A stretch of 43,082 nucleotides of DNA from Candidatus Omnitrophota bacterium (GTDB taxonomy: Bacteria; Omnitrophota; Gorgyraeia; Gygaellales; Profunditerraquicolaceae): positions 1-43,082 of the forward strand of contig WOZK01000006.1 of assembly GCA_011620275.1 (NCBI GenBank), given 5' to 3'. Positions 15,608 to 24,036 of the stretch are shown here, in pieces. Both the position numbers and the translations under genes were made by a program. The notes beneath the pieces are model-generated. The model was not told where the DNA came from, made no database searches, and worked only from the letters and a program-made list of their open reading frames with translations. The first letter of the stretch is position 1. Each line of letters begins with the position of its first letter.

Positions 15608-17971
15608 ATGGCAAAAAAAAGTCGCACAATAACGTCCGTTCTCTCAGCCGCATGCGCGGCGCTAATGTTATTCTCCGCCGGCTGCGGTGACGGATCTCCT
15701 GTTTCCGAAGCGCGCAATTATGTTTACCGCTCCGACGTATTCTATAAACGCGCGGTGGCCATTTACCGCAGCATAAAAGGTCCGCAGGCGAGACTGGAGC
15801 TGGGGAGTCTTTATTTCTCCCGAGGGGAATACGAACAGGCGGCCGCCGAATTGTCCGGGCTGGATTTTCCGGAAGCCCAGCGTATGCTGGCCATGTCCTA
15901 TTTCCGCTCCGGTGATTTTACCGGCGCCCTGGAAATATTTAAAAAGAATCCGGGCGGGGACGGAGAATATCTTTATTATTACGGCCGGACCTGCGAAAAA
16001 CTCAACTTGTTCGAAGACGCCCTTTCCGTTTACAGGAAGATAAAAGCAGGAGAATTCCTGGCTCTTGCCTCTGAAAGGATAGAATCCATCGTCAAGTCAT
16101 CCGGACCGAGCACGGCCGGCGGCGAGATGCGAGCCTTGATAAGCTCCTCCGGAGGGCAGGCCGAGTATCCGGAGGCCGGGGCCTTGATACTGTTCGCCCG
16201 GGAGTCGGTTGAGATCACCCCGGACAACAGGGAGGTCAGCGACTGCCATTACGCGGTGAAGATCTTGAATCAACGCGGCAAGGAGGATTTTTCGGAAGCC
16301 AAGATAGAGTACGATTCTACCTATGAGAAAGTGGAGTTGGGATTCGCGCGCGTGATCAAGCCCGACGGTTCAATGGTCGAGGTCGGAGGGCGACACCTGC
16401 GGGACGTTTCGAAATATCTCAATTTCCCGCTTTACAGCAATGCAAGAGTTCTCATTATTTCCTTTCCGGAATTAGGAGAAGGAGCGGTAATAGAATATAA
16501 ATTCCGCATAGTGCGCAACGAACTGCTGGCGGAAAAGGAATACGTCTCTCATTATCCGGTAAAGAGCTCCGAACCGATCCTGCACGCAGACTTTTCCCTG
16601 CGCCTCCCTCCCGGCAGAGAGGCCAGGATAAAGCTGTTGAACGAGAAGTTCAACGATTTCGGGGCGAGGCTCGCCCCCTCCGTGGAGAGGGATAAAGACT
16701 CCATAGTCTACAAGTGGAGCTTCCGTTCCGTCCCGCAGATAATCCCCGAGCCGCAAATGCCGCCCTCCGCGGAAATAAACCCTTCCATACTAATATCCTC
16801 TTTTTCCTCCTGGCGGGAGATATATGACTGGTGGGATTCTCTTTCCCGGGATAAGATCGCGAGCGACGGGCCGGTCCGCCGCAAAGTGAAAGAACTGCTG
16901 CATAAATGCCGTTCGGAAGAGGAGAAAGCCCGGGCGATTTATAATTATTGCGCCGGGCAGATCAGATACGTGGCGGTGGAATACGGCCGGGCGGGATACG
17001 AGCCGCACAATGCGGGAGATATTTTCCGCAATAAATACGGGGATTGTAAGGACCAGGCGGTGCTGCTGGTAACCATGCTGCGAGAAGCCGGTCTGAAAGC
17101 CTGGCCGGTATTGATACCAACGCGGGGCACGTATAATCTTAATCCTGACTTCCCGGCGGTCATATTCGATCACTGCATCGCGGCTGTGGAATTGAGCGGC
17201 GGAATTGTGTTTATGGATCCCACGGCCGAGACTTGTTCTTTCGGCGATCTGCCGACCGGTGATCAAGCCCGCAGGGTGCTGATTTTTCGCCCGGAAGGCT
17301 ACGAGATCGCAGAAACGCCTCTTTTCCCCCCGGGGCATAATCTGCTCGTGCAGGAGTTGAAGATATTCCCGCAGAAACAATACGGTATTTCAGCTTTGAG
17401 AAAGGTCACCGCCGGCGGAGTGTACGGCCAGGGTCAGAGATACTGGCTGCAGTACACGCAGCCGGATATGATCAAGCAGTCGCTTACTCAAAGGATACAG
17501 GAGATCGCCGTGGGCGCGGAGTTGGAGGGGTATGATATCTCCGGTCTGGCGAACCTGGATCTTCCGGTAGTCCTGAGTTATTCATTCCGCGGCGGGGATT
17601 ATTTTATTCCGGCGGGAGATTTGCGCATCCTTCCAGGGATGGCTTACGCCGACACTTCTCTGACGGCAAGAGTAAAGAGGATTTATGATATCGAATTCGA
17701 TATGCTGGACCGCCGGGAAAGCGTGCAGGAGATTGTCCTGCCGGCGGGATGGAAGATCAGGTATCTGCCCGGTAGTTTCAGCGAGGAAAGCCCGTGGTTA
17801 AAGGTGGACGTGGAATATTCCCTTAAAGGCAATAGTCTTGTATTCCGGCAGAAAACGGAAATCAAGCGTAGAAGGATATCCGCAGCCGAATACGAAAATT
17901 TCCGGGAATTCTCCCGGCGGCTCGCCCTGAAGACAAAAGAGCGCGTTGTTCTTGAAAAGGAAAAAAGATGA
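15608..17971 (+). CDS. Lipoprotein with DUF3857 and transglutaminase-like domains
   Basis: I take ATG 15608 because it gives a clean lipoprotein signal (MAKKSRTITS, hydrophobic stretch, lipobox FSAGC with Cys26); ATG 15542 would add 22 residues before it. The 787-residue product continues with TPR-like helices (about 50-150), a DUF3857 beta domain (about 200-390) and a transglutaminase-like core. The core keeps a full triad: Cys480 (YGDCKDQ), His522 (FDHCIAA) and Asp537 (FMDPTAE). A beta-rich C-terminal part follows. The mature protein would be membrane-anchored on the periplasmic side. Substrate unknown; it may act on peptides or cell-wall amides. The stop overlaps the PilZ gene start. Confidence 0.82.
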   Translation: MAKKSRTITSVLSAACAALMLFSAGCGDGSPVSEARNYVYRSDVFYKRAVAIYRSIKGPQARLELGSLYFSRGEYEQAAAELSGLDFPEAQRMLAMSYFRSGDFTGALEIFKKNPGGDGEYLYYYGRTCEKLNLFEDALSVYRKIKAGEFLALASERIESIVKSSGPSTAGGEMRALISSSGGQAEYPEAGALILFARESVEITPDNREVSDCHYAVKILNQRGKEDFSEAKIEYDSTYEKVELGFARVIKPDGSMVEVGGRHLRDVSKYLNFPLYSNARVLIISFPELGEGAVIEYKFRIVRNELLAEKEYVSHYPVKSSEPILHADFSLRLPPGREARIKLLNEKFNDFGARLAPSVERDKDSIVYKWSFRSVPQIIPEPQMPPSAEINPSILISSFSSWREIYDWWDSLSRDKIASDGPVRRKVKELLHKCRSEEEKARAIYNYCAGQIRYVAVEYGRAGYEPHNAGDIFRNKYGDCKDQAVLLVTMLREAGLKAWPVLIPTRGTYNLNPDFPAVIFDHCIAAVELSGGIVFMDPTAETCSFGDLPTGDQARRVLIFRPEGYEIAETPLFPPGHNLLVQELKIFPQKQYGISALRKVTAGGVYGQGQRYWLQYTQPDMIKQSLTQRIQEIAVGAELEGYDISGLANLDLPVVLSYSFRGGDYFIPAGDLRILPGMAYADTSLTARVKRIYDIEFDMLDRRESVQEIVLPAGWKIRYLPGSFSEESPWLKVDVEYSLKGNSLVFRQKTEIKRRRISAAEYENFREFSRRLALKTKERVVLEKEKR

Positions 17972-19896
17972 TGCAGCAACAGCAGCAGAACCAGGCCGAC
18001 CAGGAACGCAGGCAATACATACGTCTTGATTCAGTTTTGCCCGTGCAGTTCCGCGTTTTCGGCAGGGATAAGAAAGAGGATTCGCCGGACTGGCTGCAGG
18101 GATTTACCAGCGATATCAGCAAGGGCGGTATCTGTCTTGCTATCAATAATCCTTCCCGGCAGCTGCTGGAATTCGTCTCTGATCCGCAGGCGGTGCTGGA
18201 TTTGATCATCGAGATCCCGTTGATAAAGACTCCCGTTACCGCCAGCGGGCGGGTTGCCTGGGTCAAGGAAGTGCCCGGCCCGGGGCGCAAATGCCTAATA
18301 GGACTCATATACGAGAATATCGATGCGGGGCAAAACGACCGTATAATGCGTTACGCCATAACGAAAAAGGCCGTTTTCCCCTCTTCGGTGGCTGCGATTA
18401 TCCTGCTCGGCCTATTCCTGGGGGTCAACAGCTACATGAATATGAAGCTGTTGAAGGGCAACAAGATGCTGGTCAAACAACTGGTCACCATCCTGCAGGA
18501 ATCGGTGATGGCCAAGCAGAAGATCAGCGATATCAGCAAAGAAAAACAGGACCTGCAGCTTAAAATGCAGGCGTTGCAGGTGCGCATGGATTCTTTGGAA
18601 GCGGAACGCCGGAAAGAGAGCGAAGAGAAACGCAAGGCGGAAAAACTCACCGCGGCGTTAAACAGCCTGACAAAAGAGAAAAATGAACTGCAGGCGCAGC
18701 TGATCGCTCTTCAGCACAAGGAGAATAAGGTTACGGAAGAACTGCTGCAACTGGACAAGCGGCGAACCGTAGTGGAAAAGGCCAACTTCGACAAGATCTA
18801 CCACTGGCTGACTGTTCATCAGAATCCGCGCACCGGATTAGTGATGAGCTTCGAGGGTGACGATTCCCTGAAGGATTGGGCGTTCATCTACGACCAGTCG
18901 CTGGCTATGCAGGCGTATTTACTTTTTTCCGACACGGAGAGGGCCAGGACTATGCTTGATTTCTTCGCCAAAAAAGCCAAGCGCGGGGACGGTTTGTTCT
19001 ACAACGCCTATTACGCAGACGACGGCTCGCCGGCGGAATATGTAGTCCACTGCGGGCCGAACATCTGGCTCGGGATAGCGGCGCTTCACTATACCGATAG
19101 GACTGGAGACAGGGCGTACCTGCCGCTGGCAGAAGATATATACGCCGGTGTGATGAGGCTGCAGGGCGCCGACGGCGGACTGCGGGGCGGACCGGAGGCG
19201 GAATGGTTCTCTACCGAACACAACCTGGACGCTTATTCTTTCTGCAACATGCTCTATAAAATGACGGGAGACACGGAGTATCTCGTCGGCAGGGACAAGA
19301 TACTGAACTGGTTGGTGGTTAACACTTATAACCGCAGCGATATCCCGATAAACCGCGGTAAAGGCGATTCCACGATAGCCACCGACACCTACGCCTGGGC
19401 GATCGCCGCCGTGGGGCCGGCGCAGCTGGAGGCAGTGGGGATGAATCCCGACAAGATCATGGAATTCGCCGAGGAACATTGCGCGGTTGAGGCGGAGTAT
19501 GTAAAGCAGGATAACCGGACTGTCAAGATCAAAGGATTCGATTTCTCGGCCGCAGAACATCTCGCCCGCGGAGGAGTAGTATCTTCCGAATGGACCGCCC
19601 AGATGATACTGGCATTCCGCATAATGGCCGATTTTTACTCTGCCAAGGGAATAGAATCGAAAGTCCAGATGTACGAGGCGAAGGCGGACGAATATCTAAA
19701 CGGGCTGGTCAATCTGATCGTTTCCAGCCCGTCTCCTTCCGGTCAGGGGCAGAGTTGTCTGCCTTATGCCACCCAGGATTCCGTGGATACCGGACACGGC
19801 TGGATATCTCCGAAAGGCAAACACACCGGTTCGGTCTCCGGCACGGCATACACTCTTTTTGCCTATTACCGCTATAACCCGTTGGAAATAGAATAA
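17968..19896 (+). CDS. PilZ - TM - coiled coil - six-hairpin glycosidase-like fusion
   Basis: The 642-residue protein has four parts. Residues ~12-130 are a PilZ domain with the c-di-GMP motif R15-x3-R19 and D49-x-S51-x2-G54 (DISKGG). Residues ~136-156 are one membrane helix. Residues ~165-270 are a charged coiled coil. Residues ~275-640 form an alpha-helical repeat domain with WAFIYDQSLAMQAYL, GPNIWLGIAALHY, WFSTEHNLDAYSF, DTYAWAIAAVGP and SGTAYTLFAYYR, the look of (alpha/alpha)6-barrel glycosidases. With the PilZ part in the cytoplasm, the hydrolase part would be periplasmic. Two ATGs lie in tandem (17968, 17971). The catalytic acids are not assigned. Confidence 0.75.
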   Translation: MMQQQQQNQADQERRQYIRLDSVLPVQFRVFGRDKKEDSPDWLQGFTSDISKGGICLAINNPSRQLLEFVSDPQAVLDLIIEIPLIKTPVTASGRVAWVKEVPGPGRKCLIGLIYENIDAGQNDRIMRYAITKKAVFPSSVAAIILLGLFLGVNSYMNMKLLKGNKMLVKQLVTILQESVMAKQKISDISKEKQDLQLKMQALQVRMDSLEAERRKESEEKRKAEKLTAALNSLTKEKNELQAQLIALQHKENKVTEELLQLDKRRTVVEKANFDKIYHWLTVHQNPRTGLVMSFEGDDSLKDWAFIYDQSLAMQAYLLFSDTERARTMLDFFAKKAKRGDGLFYNAYYADDGSPAEYVVHCGPNIWLGIAALHYTDRTGDRAYLPLAEDIYAGVMRLQGADGGLRGGPEAEWFSTEHNLDAYSFCNMLYKMTGDTEYLVGRDKILNWLVVNTYNRSDIPINRGKGDSTIATDTYAWAIAAVGPAQLEAVGMNPDKIMEFAEEHCAVEAEYVKQDNRTVKIKGFDFSAAEHLARGGVVSSEWTAQMILAFRIMADFYSAKGIESKVQMYEAKADEYLNGLVNLIVSSPSPSGQGQSCLPYATQDSVDTGHGWISPKGKHTGSVSGTAYTLFAYYRYNPLEIE

Positions 19897-19957
19897 GCGC
19901 GCGGCCATGAGGAAACGTTTTAATCAAACCGCAGAAATCCCCGGTTTTCAAGCCGGA

Positions 19958-20036
19958 ACCTTGGCTAATTGGAAAGCCAAGTGTTCACTTGTGTGACACC
20001 TTGGCTAATTGGAAAGCCAAGTGTTCACTTGTGTGA
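19958..20036 (+). repeat. Two tandem copies of a 39-base hairpin unit (40-bp period)
   Basis: Copies at 19958-19996 and 19998-20036 are identical and are split by one base. Each holds TTGGCT/AGCCAA, an overlapping CAAGTG/CACTTG, and TTCAC/GTGAA stems that cannot all form at once. They lie in the 142-base gap after the PilZ gene; T8 follows at 20051-20058. Only two copies, with no spacers, so not a CRISPR array. Confidence 0.85.
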
Positions 20037-20038
20037 AA

Positions 20039-20797
20039 ATGCCGAAGGGATTTTTTTTGGTATCTTACAATACCGGTTTAATCGAAAAAGAAACTTCGGG
20101 TACCCCTGAGCGGTTCCGCAGGCGCACTACTACTGCCAAGGCTCGTCGAAGGATCAGCACGGGGAGCGCCATTATTACCGTTTACCGCAGGCTTTTTTCC
20201 TGTTTCGGCAGCCAGCGTTGGTGGCCCGCGAAGACGCGGCTGGAAGTGGCCGTCGGAGCCGTGCTGACGCAGAATACCAGCTGGCGCAACGTGGAGAGGG
20301 CGATTGCCAATCTCCGTAAGGCAAAAGCGCTTTCTTTCCGGGCCTTGCGCGGAATGCCCCGGGAGAAACTTTCGGCCTTGATACGTCCGGCGGGGTATTA
20401 TAATATAAAGGCCGTGCGCCTGGCCTGCCTGATGGAATTCTTCGATAGGGAATTTGGAGGGAACCTTGACAGGGCGAGAAGTACCGAGACACAGGACCTG
20501 CGCGAGCGGCTGCTTGCCGTTAAAGGGATAGGCCAGGAGACCGCCGATTCCATACTTCTTTACGCCTTCAACAGGCCGGTGTTCGTGGTGGACGCCTATA
20601 CCCGCAGGTTCGCCCTGCGGCACGGGCTCCTGAACGGCGGGGAGGATTACTCGGCGGTGCAAAAATTGTTTATGCAGAATTTGAAATGTGATGTAAAATT
20701 ATTCAATGAATACCACGCTTTGATCGTGCGCTTGAACAAGGATTTCTGCCGCAAAAAAGATCCTTTATGCGGGAATTGCCCTTTAAAAGGGATTTAA
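20039..20797 (+). CDS. Endonuclease III-domain DNA glycosylase (MagIII-like)
   Basis: The HhH-GPD fold is clear from TVYRRLFSCFG, WWPAKTRLEVAVGAVLTQNTSWRNVE, the hairpin LLAVKGIGQETADSIL and the catalytic Asp in FVVDAYTRRFALRHG. The Lys that makes endonuclease III a lyase is replaced (GIGQE), pointing to a monofunctional glycosylase such as 3-methyladenine glycosylase III. The C terminus has C-x6-C-x2-C and then stops, so the fourth iron-sulfur Cys is absent. ATG 20039 gives 252 residues, but the first ~44 do not look like the family; homology starts near 20171, where GGGGAG precedes an ATT codon. A TTG at 20009 lies in the tandem repeat. Confidence 0.8.
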   Translation: MPKGFFLVSYNTGLIEKETSGTPERFRRRTTTAKARRRISTGSAIITVYRRLFSCFGSQRWWPAKTRLEVAVGAVLTQNTSWRNVERAIANLRKAKALSFRALRGMPREKLSALIRPAGYYNIKAVRLACLMEFFDREFGGNLDRARSTETQDLRERLLAVKGIGQETADSILLYAFNRPVFVVDAYTRRFALRHGLLNGGEDYSAVQKLFMQNLKCDVKLFNEYHALIVRLNKDFCRKKDPLCGNCPLKGI

Positions 20798-20882
20798 TCA
20801 GGCCGGGTTCTGTTGGTTAACGTAACCGAAAACCGATACCGGTTTATTGACCTTAGCCGTTATCGGAAGCTTCAAAAGATTC

Positions 20883-20901
20883 GACAGCCGAGTCGGCTGT
20901 C
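20883..20901. promoter_or_regulatory. Hairpin in the leader of the FmdB-like gene
   Basis: GACAGCCGA and TCGGCTGTC pair around a single G (or seven pairs around GAGTC). No T run follows, so it is not a normal terminator; it lies 25 bases before ATG 20926 and may act on mRNA stability or as an operator. Confidence 0.3.
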
Positions 20902-20925
20902 CGTAAGAAATCAACGGGTAACAAA

Positions 20926-21150
20926 ATGCCGATTTACGAATACGATTGCCGGGATTGCGGTAGGCGTTCGGAGTGTTTACTGCGCAGCGCAGGAGAAGAA
21001 CCCGTATGCCAGTGGTGCGGAAGCCGCAGTCTGGCGAGGCTCGTGTCGCGCTTCGCCTTCAAATCCGGATCCGCATCCCCGCCTGAAGGACGCGCCTCCG
21101 CAGGATGCAGCGGTTGTTCCGGAGGGAATTGTTCGACGTGCGGTCATTAG
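20926..21150 (+). CDS. FmdB-family zinc ribbon protein
   Basis: The 74-residue protein begins MPIYEYDCRDCG and has a second CxxC pair (CQWCGS), the FmdB zinc ribbon (PF09723). The C terminus is rich in Gly, Ser and Cys (GCSGCSGGNCSTCGH), common in this family. Proposed as a regulator in methylotrophs; no function is established for most members. ATG 20926 gives the canonical N terminus; a frame from 20813 in another phase covers the same DNA and is a shadow. Confidence 0.87.
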   Translation: MPIYEYDCRDCGRRSECLLRSAGEEPVCQWCGSRSLARLVSRFAFKSGSASPPEGRASAGCSGCSGGNCSTCGH

Positions 21151-21165
21151 TATCGAAGGGTAAAG

Positions 21166-22314
21166 ATGATTAAGAAAAAGCGGCTTGTTTCTCTGTTAAA
21201 AAAGCTTATTTCCATAAATTCCGAGAATCCCGGCGGTAACGAATTCCGTATAGCCAGGTTTGCCGGAGATTATCTTGCCAGGCTGGGGCTTAAGATACAG
21301 ATATATGAGTTCAAAGAGAAACGTTCCAATCTGATCGCCCTCCTGGAAGGTAAAAACCGCGGGCGCTCGCTGTTGTTGACGCCGCATCTCGATACCGTGC
21401 CGTGCGGAGGCAGCTGGACAAAAAAACCGTTTGCGGGAACCGTCATCAACGGCAGACTTTACGGCCTGGGCGCCACCGACAGGAAAGGGGACCTTGCCGC
21501 GGCTATGGAAGCGATTACCGGTATTGTCGAGAGCGGCAGGGAACTCGAATACAATCTCATACTGGCCGCCACGGCGGATGAAGAGGCCGGTTCTCATTAC
21601 GGCATCATACCTCTGCTGGAGAAACGCATTCTCAATCCGGACGCGGCCGTGGTCCTGGATTCCGACGATTTCAGCATCGTGGTGGCGCAGAAAGGGTTGA
21701 TACATCTTACGGTGAGCATCCGGGGCAAGAGGGCTCACGGCGCTTATCCCTGGCTGGGCGACAGCGCCATAGATAGGGCAGCGGCCGTCATAAGCGATAT
21801 CCGGAAGCACAAATTTCCTTCCAGGCCGCATGAATACCTGCGTCCGCCCACGGTAAATGTGGGAACGATTCGCGGAGGGGATAAAGTTAACGTGGTGGCG
21901 GATCGGTGCGACTTCGAACTTGACATAAGGTATTTACCGGGGGCCTCGCCCGTCCGGATACTGTCGGAACTCAAAAGCATATTGAAAAAGAACGCCGCCG
22001 GCCGCTATAAAATAGCGGTGCAGAGTCTGCAACGTCCCTATAGCATCGGATTGGAGCACCCGCTGGTTGAACATCTTCGGGAGGCAATGCTTAGCCGCCG
22101 GGTAAGGCCGAAGATCAGCGGGTCGGAAGGAGCCACTGTGATCACCTTCTTTCAGGAACGCGGGATACCGGCGGTCGCGACCGGCTTCGGCTGCGAAGGA
22201 TGCAATCACATTAGCGACGAATACGTGAAAATAGACAACCTCTACAGAGGAGCGGGAATATTGGAAACCTTCCTGCGGAATTACAGTTTTTCTTCTGCGA
22301 AAGACCTGCGATAA
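21166..22314 (+). CDS. M20-family metallopeptidase (ArgE/DapE-like)
   Basis: The 382-residue di-zinc amidohydrolase has LTPHLDTVP (first metal ligand and Asp), GLGATDRKGDLAA (bridging Asp), the general base ADEEAGS, and a dimerisation lid domain starting at KGLIHLTVSIRGKRAHGAYPWLG. The late SGSEGAT-like block (KISGSEGATVITFF) and CNHISDEYV (metal-binding His) complete the core. It may deacylate an amino acid or cleave a dipeptide; ArgE, DapE and carboxypeptidase G2 relatives cannot be told apart here. It is spaced 10 bases from the PAC2 gene. Confidence 0.88.
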   Translation: MIKKKRLVSLLKKLISINSENPGGNEFRIARFAGDYLARLGLKIQIYEFKEKRSNLIALLEGKNRGRSLLLTPHLDTVPCGGSWTKKPFAGTVINGRLYGLGATDRKGDLAAAMEAITGIVESGRELEYNLILAATADEEAGSHYGIIPLLEKRILNPDAAVVLDSDDFSIVVAQKGLIHLTVSIRGKRAHGAYPWLGDSAIDRAAAVISDIRKHKFPSRPHEYLRPPTVNVGTIRGGDKVNVVADRCDFELDIRYLPGASPVRILSELKSILKKNAAGRYKIAVQSLQRPYSIGLEHPLVEHLREAMLSRRVRPKISGSEGATVITFFQERGIPAVATGFGCEGCNHISDEYVKIDNLYRGAGILETFLRNYSFSSAKDLR

Positions 22315-22324
22315 GGAGCAGCTT

Positions 22325-23293
22325 ATGAAGAGTGAAGGCATCAAAATATATAGGAAACCCCGTTTAAAAAACCCGTTTTTGATACTTGCCTGGCCGGGGA
22401 TGGGAGAGGTGGCTTTCAAATCGGCATCTTATCTTATCGAGAAACTGCATGCGGAACCGGCGGCTTCTATAGACTCGGGGAAATCCTTTTATCTCTCCGG
22501 CTGCAGCGTGCAGGACGGTATCGTGTCTCTGCCGGACCTGCCGGAGAGCAACTTTTACGTCTGGAAGAACAAGTCCGGGCAAAACGACATCGTGATTTTC
22601 CTGGGGAGCGCCCAGCCGGATCTCGCGGGGGCAGAGGAATACGCCGGGAAGATAATACAGGTGGCCAGACTGCTGAAGATAAAAACCGTCGTGAACCTGG
22701 CGGCAATCCCGCAACCGATCGAGCACACGCAGGTCCCCTCGGTCTGGTTTAGCGGTACCTCAGCTGCGGTGAACGCCGAACTGAAAAAATACAACCTTAA
22801 CCGGCTTAACGAAGGCCAGATCAGCGGAATGAACGGGCTTTTTCTCGGCATCGCCAAACGTGCCGGTTTCGAAGGTTTTTGTCTGCTGGGAGAGATCCCG
22901 TTGTATACAATCCAAATAGAGAATCCGCGCGCCTCTTATGCGGTTTTAGAAGCACTTTGCCGTATCCTCAAGCTCGAGATAGACCTAAATCCGCTGTTGG
23001 AACAAGCCCAGAGCATGGAGATGGAGATAAACAAACTGATGGATTTTCTCAAATCAGGGCCGCAGTCAAATCCTATAGGGGAGGATGAGATCGAGCGGAT
23101 AAAGAAAAGCCTCGGCCAGCTTACCCGGCTGCCGTCTTCGGTTAAGGAGAAAATAGAAAAGCTTTTTTCCCAGGTCAAAACCGACATCAGCAAGGCTGCC
23201 GAATTAAAACTAGAACTGGACAAGTGGAACGTCTATAAGGAATACGAAGACCGTTTCCTGGACTTGTTCAAAAAGAATGAGCAAAGCAATTGA
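22325..23293 (+). CDS. PAC2-family protein
   Basis: The 322-residue protein matches the PAC2 / COG1938 family: PFLILAWPGMGEVAFKSASYLIEKL, the mid-domain DIVIFLGSAQPD, and NGLFLGIAKRAGFEGFCLLGEIPLY. A C-terminal helical tail (about 230-320) is rich in Glu and Lys. Eukaryotic relatives help assemble proteasomes; the bacterial and archaeal members have no settled role. GGAG lies before ATG 22325. It overlaps the next gene by 17 bases, so the two proteins are probably made together. Confidence 0.82.
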   Translation: MKSEGIKIYRKPRLKNPFLILAWPGMGEVAFKSASYLIEKLHAEPAASIDSGKSFYLSGCSVQDGIVSLPDLPESNFYVWKNKSGQNDIVIFLGSAQPDLAGAEEYAGKIIQVARLLKIKTVVNLAAIPQPIEHTQVPSVWFSGTSAAVNAELKKYNLNRLNEGQISGMNGLFLGIAKRAGFEGFCLLGEIPLYTIQIENPRASYAVLEALCRILKLEIDLNPLLEQAQSMEMEINKLMDFLKSGPQSNPIGEDEIERIKKSLGQLTRLPSSVKEKIEKLFSQVKTDISKAAELKLELDKWNVYKEYEDRFLDLFKKNEQSN

Positions 23294-24032
23294 AGAACGC
23301 GGGTTCCAGCCGCGTTTTTACCGGGACTGGATGAAGACTAAAGGTCTGCATTCCGGGCGAGTGGCCGTGTGCGAGACCGACCTGCAGATAATTACCGATC
23401 TACCTCTCGATTACGATGATTGCCGCGCGGCGGTAGAGTCCTTCCGCAGCGATATCATAGCTTATATAAAGAAAGATAACCGTTTTCTGACGAGCCTGGA
23501 GCCGGTTAAAGTTTCTTCTTCGGCTGCGCCGTTGGTAAGGCGCATGGCGTCCGCCGGCAGGAGAGCGGGGGTCGGGCCGATGGCCTCGGTAGCCGGGGCT
23601 ATCGCCGAAGCTGTAGGCCGCCGCCTGCTGGATAAAGGGTGCAGGGAGGCCGTGGTGGAGAACGGAGGAGACGTCTTTCTCGCGGGCAAGGTCGCGAAAC
23701 GCGTGGGAATATTCGCCGGAAAGGATCTGCCCTGCTGGCGGGAATTGGCGATCAACGTCGCGCCGCGCGATATGCCTTTGGGGATATGCACCTCTTCCGG
23801 CGTTTTCGGGCATTCCTTCAGTTTCGGCCGCGCCGACAGCGTGGTTATTCTATCCCCGGACACCGCCCTGGCCGACGCGGCGGCTACCGCGGTCTGCAAC
23901 CGCGTTTCCTCGGCGGCAGACATGCGGGAAGCTATTTCTTTCGGTCGTTCGATCCGAGGGGTGTCCGGCATCATCATTATCGTAGGCAATAAACTCGCGA
24001 GCTGGGGCAAAGTGGAATTCATTTCCCGGTAA
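23277..24032 (+). CDS. UPF0280 (ApbE-like fold) protein
   Basis: The 251-residue protein shows the UPF0280 pattern: LHSGRVAVCETDLQI near the N terminus, VGPMASVAGAIAEAVG, the ENGGDVFL block, SSGVFGHSFSFGRADSVVIL, and DTALADAAATAVCNRV. These parallel the FAD/Mg site of the flavin transferase ApbE, but no FMN-transfer activity is known for UPF0280. Its 3' end is 4 bases from the GT4 gene. Several Ile codons are ATA, as in most of the window outside 3093-13440. Confidence 0.85.
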   Translation: MSKAIEERGFQPRFYRDWMKTKGLHSGRVAVCETDLQIITDLPLDYDDCRAAVESFRSDIIAYIKKDNRFLTSLEPVKVSSSAAPLVRRMASAGRRAGVGPMASVAGAIAEAVGRRLLDKGCREAVVENGGDVFLAGKVAKRVGIFAGKDLPCWRELAINVAPRDMPLGICTSSGVFGHSFSFGRADSVVILSPDTALADAAATAVCNRVSSAADMREAISFGRSIRGVSGIIIIVGNKLASWGKVEFISR

Positions 24033-24036
24033 CCTT

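Noticed and set aside
14584-15717. A 377-residue open frame on the - strand over the DUF2156 gene
   Set aside because: It spans three convincing + strand genes and has no recognisable motif.
19958-20036. CRISPR array
   Set aside because: Only two adjacent copies, no spacers, and no cas genes in the window.
20813-21163. A 116-residue + frame over the FmdB-like gene
   Set aside because: The overlapping frame at 20926 has the family CxxC zinc-ribbon pattern; the longer frame has no family features.
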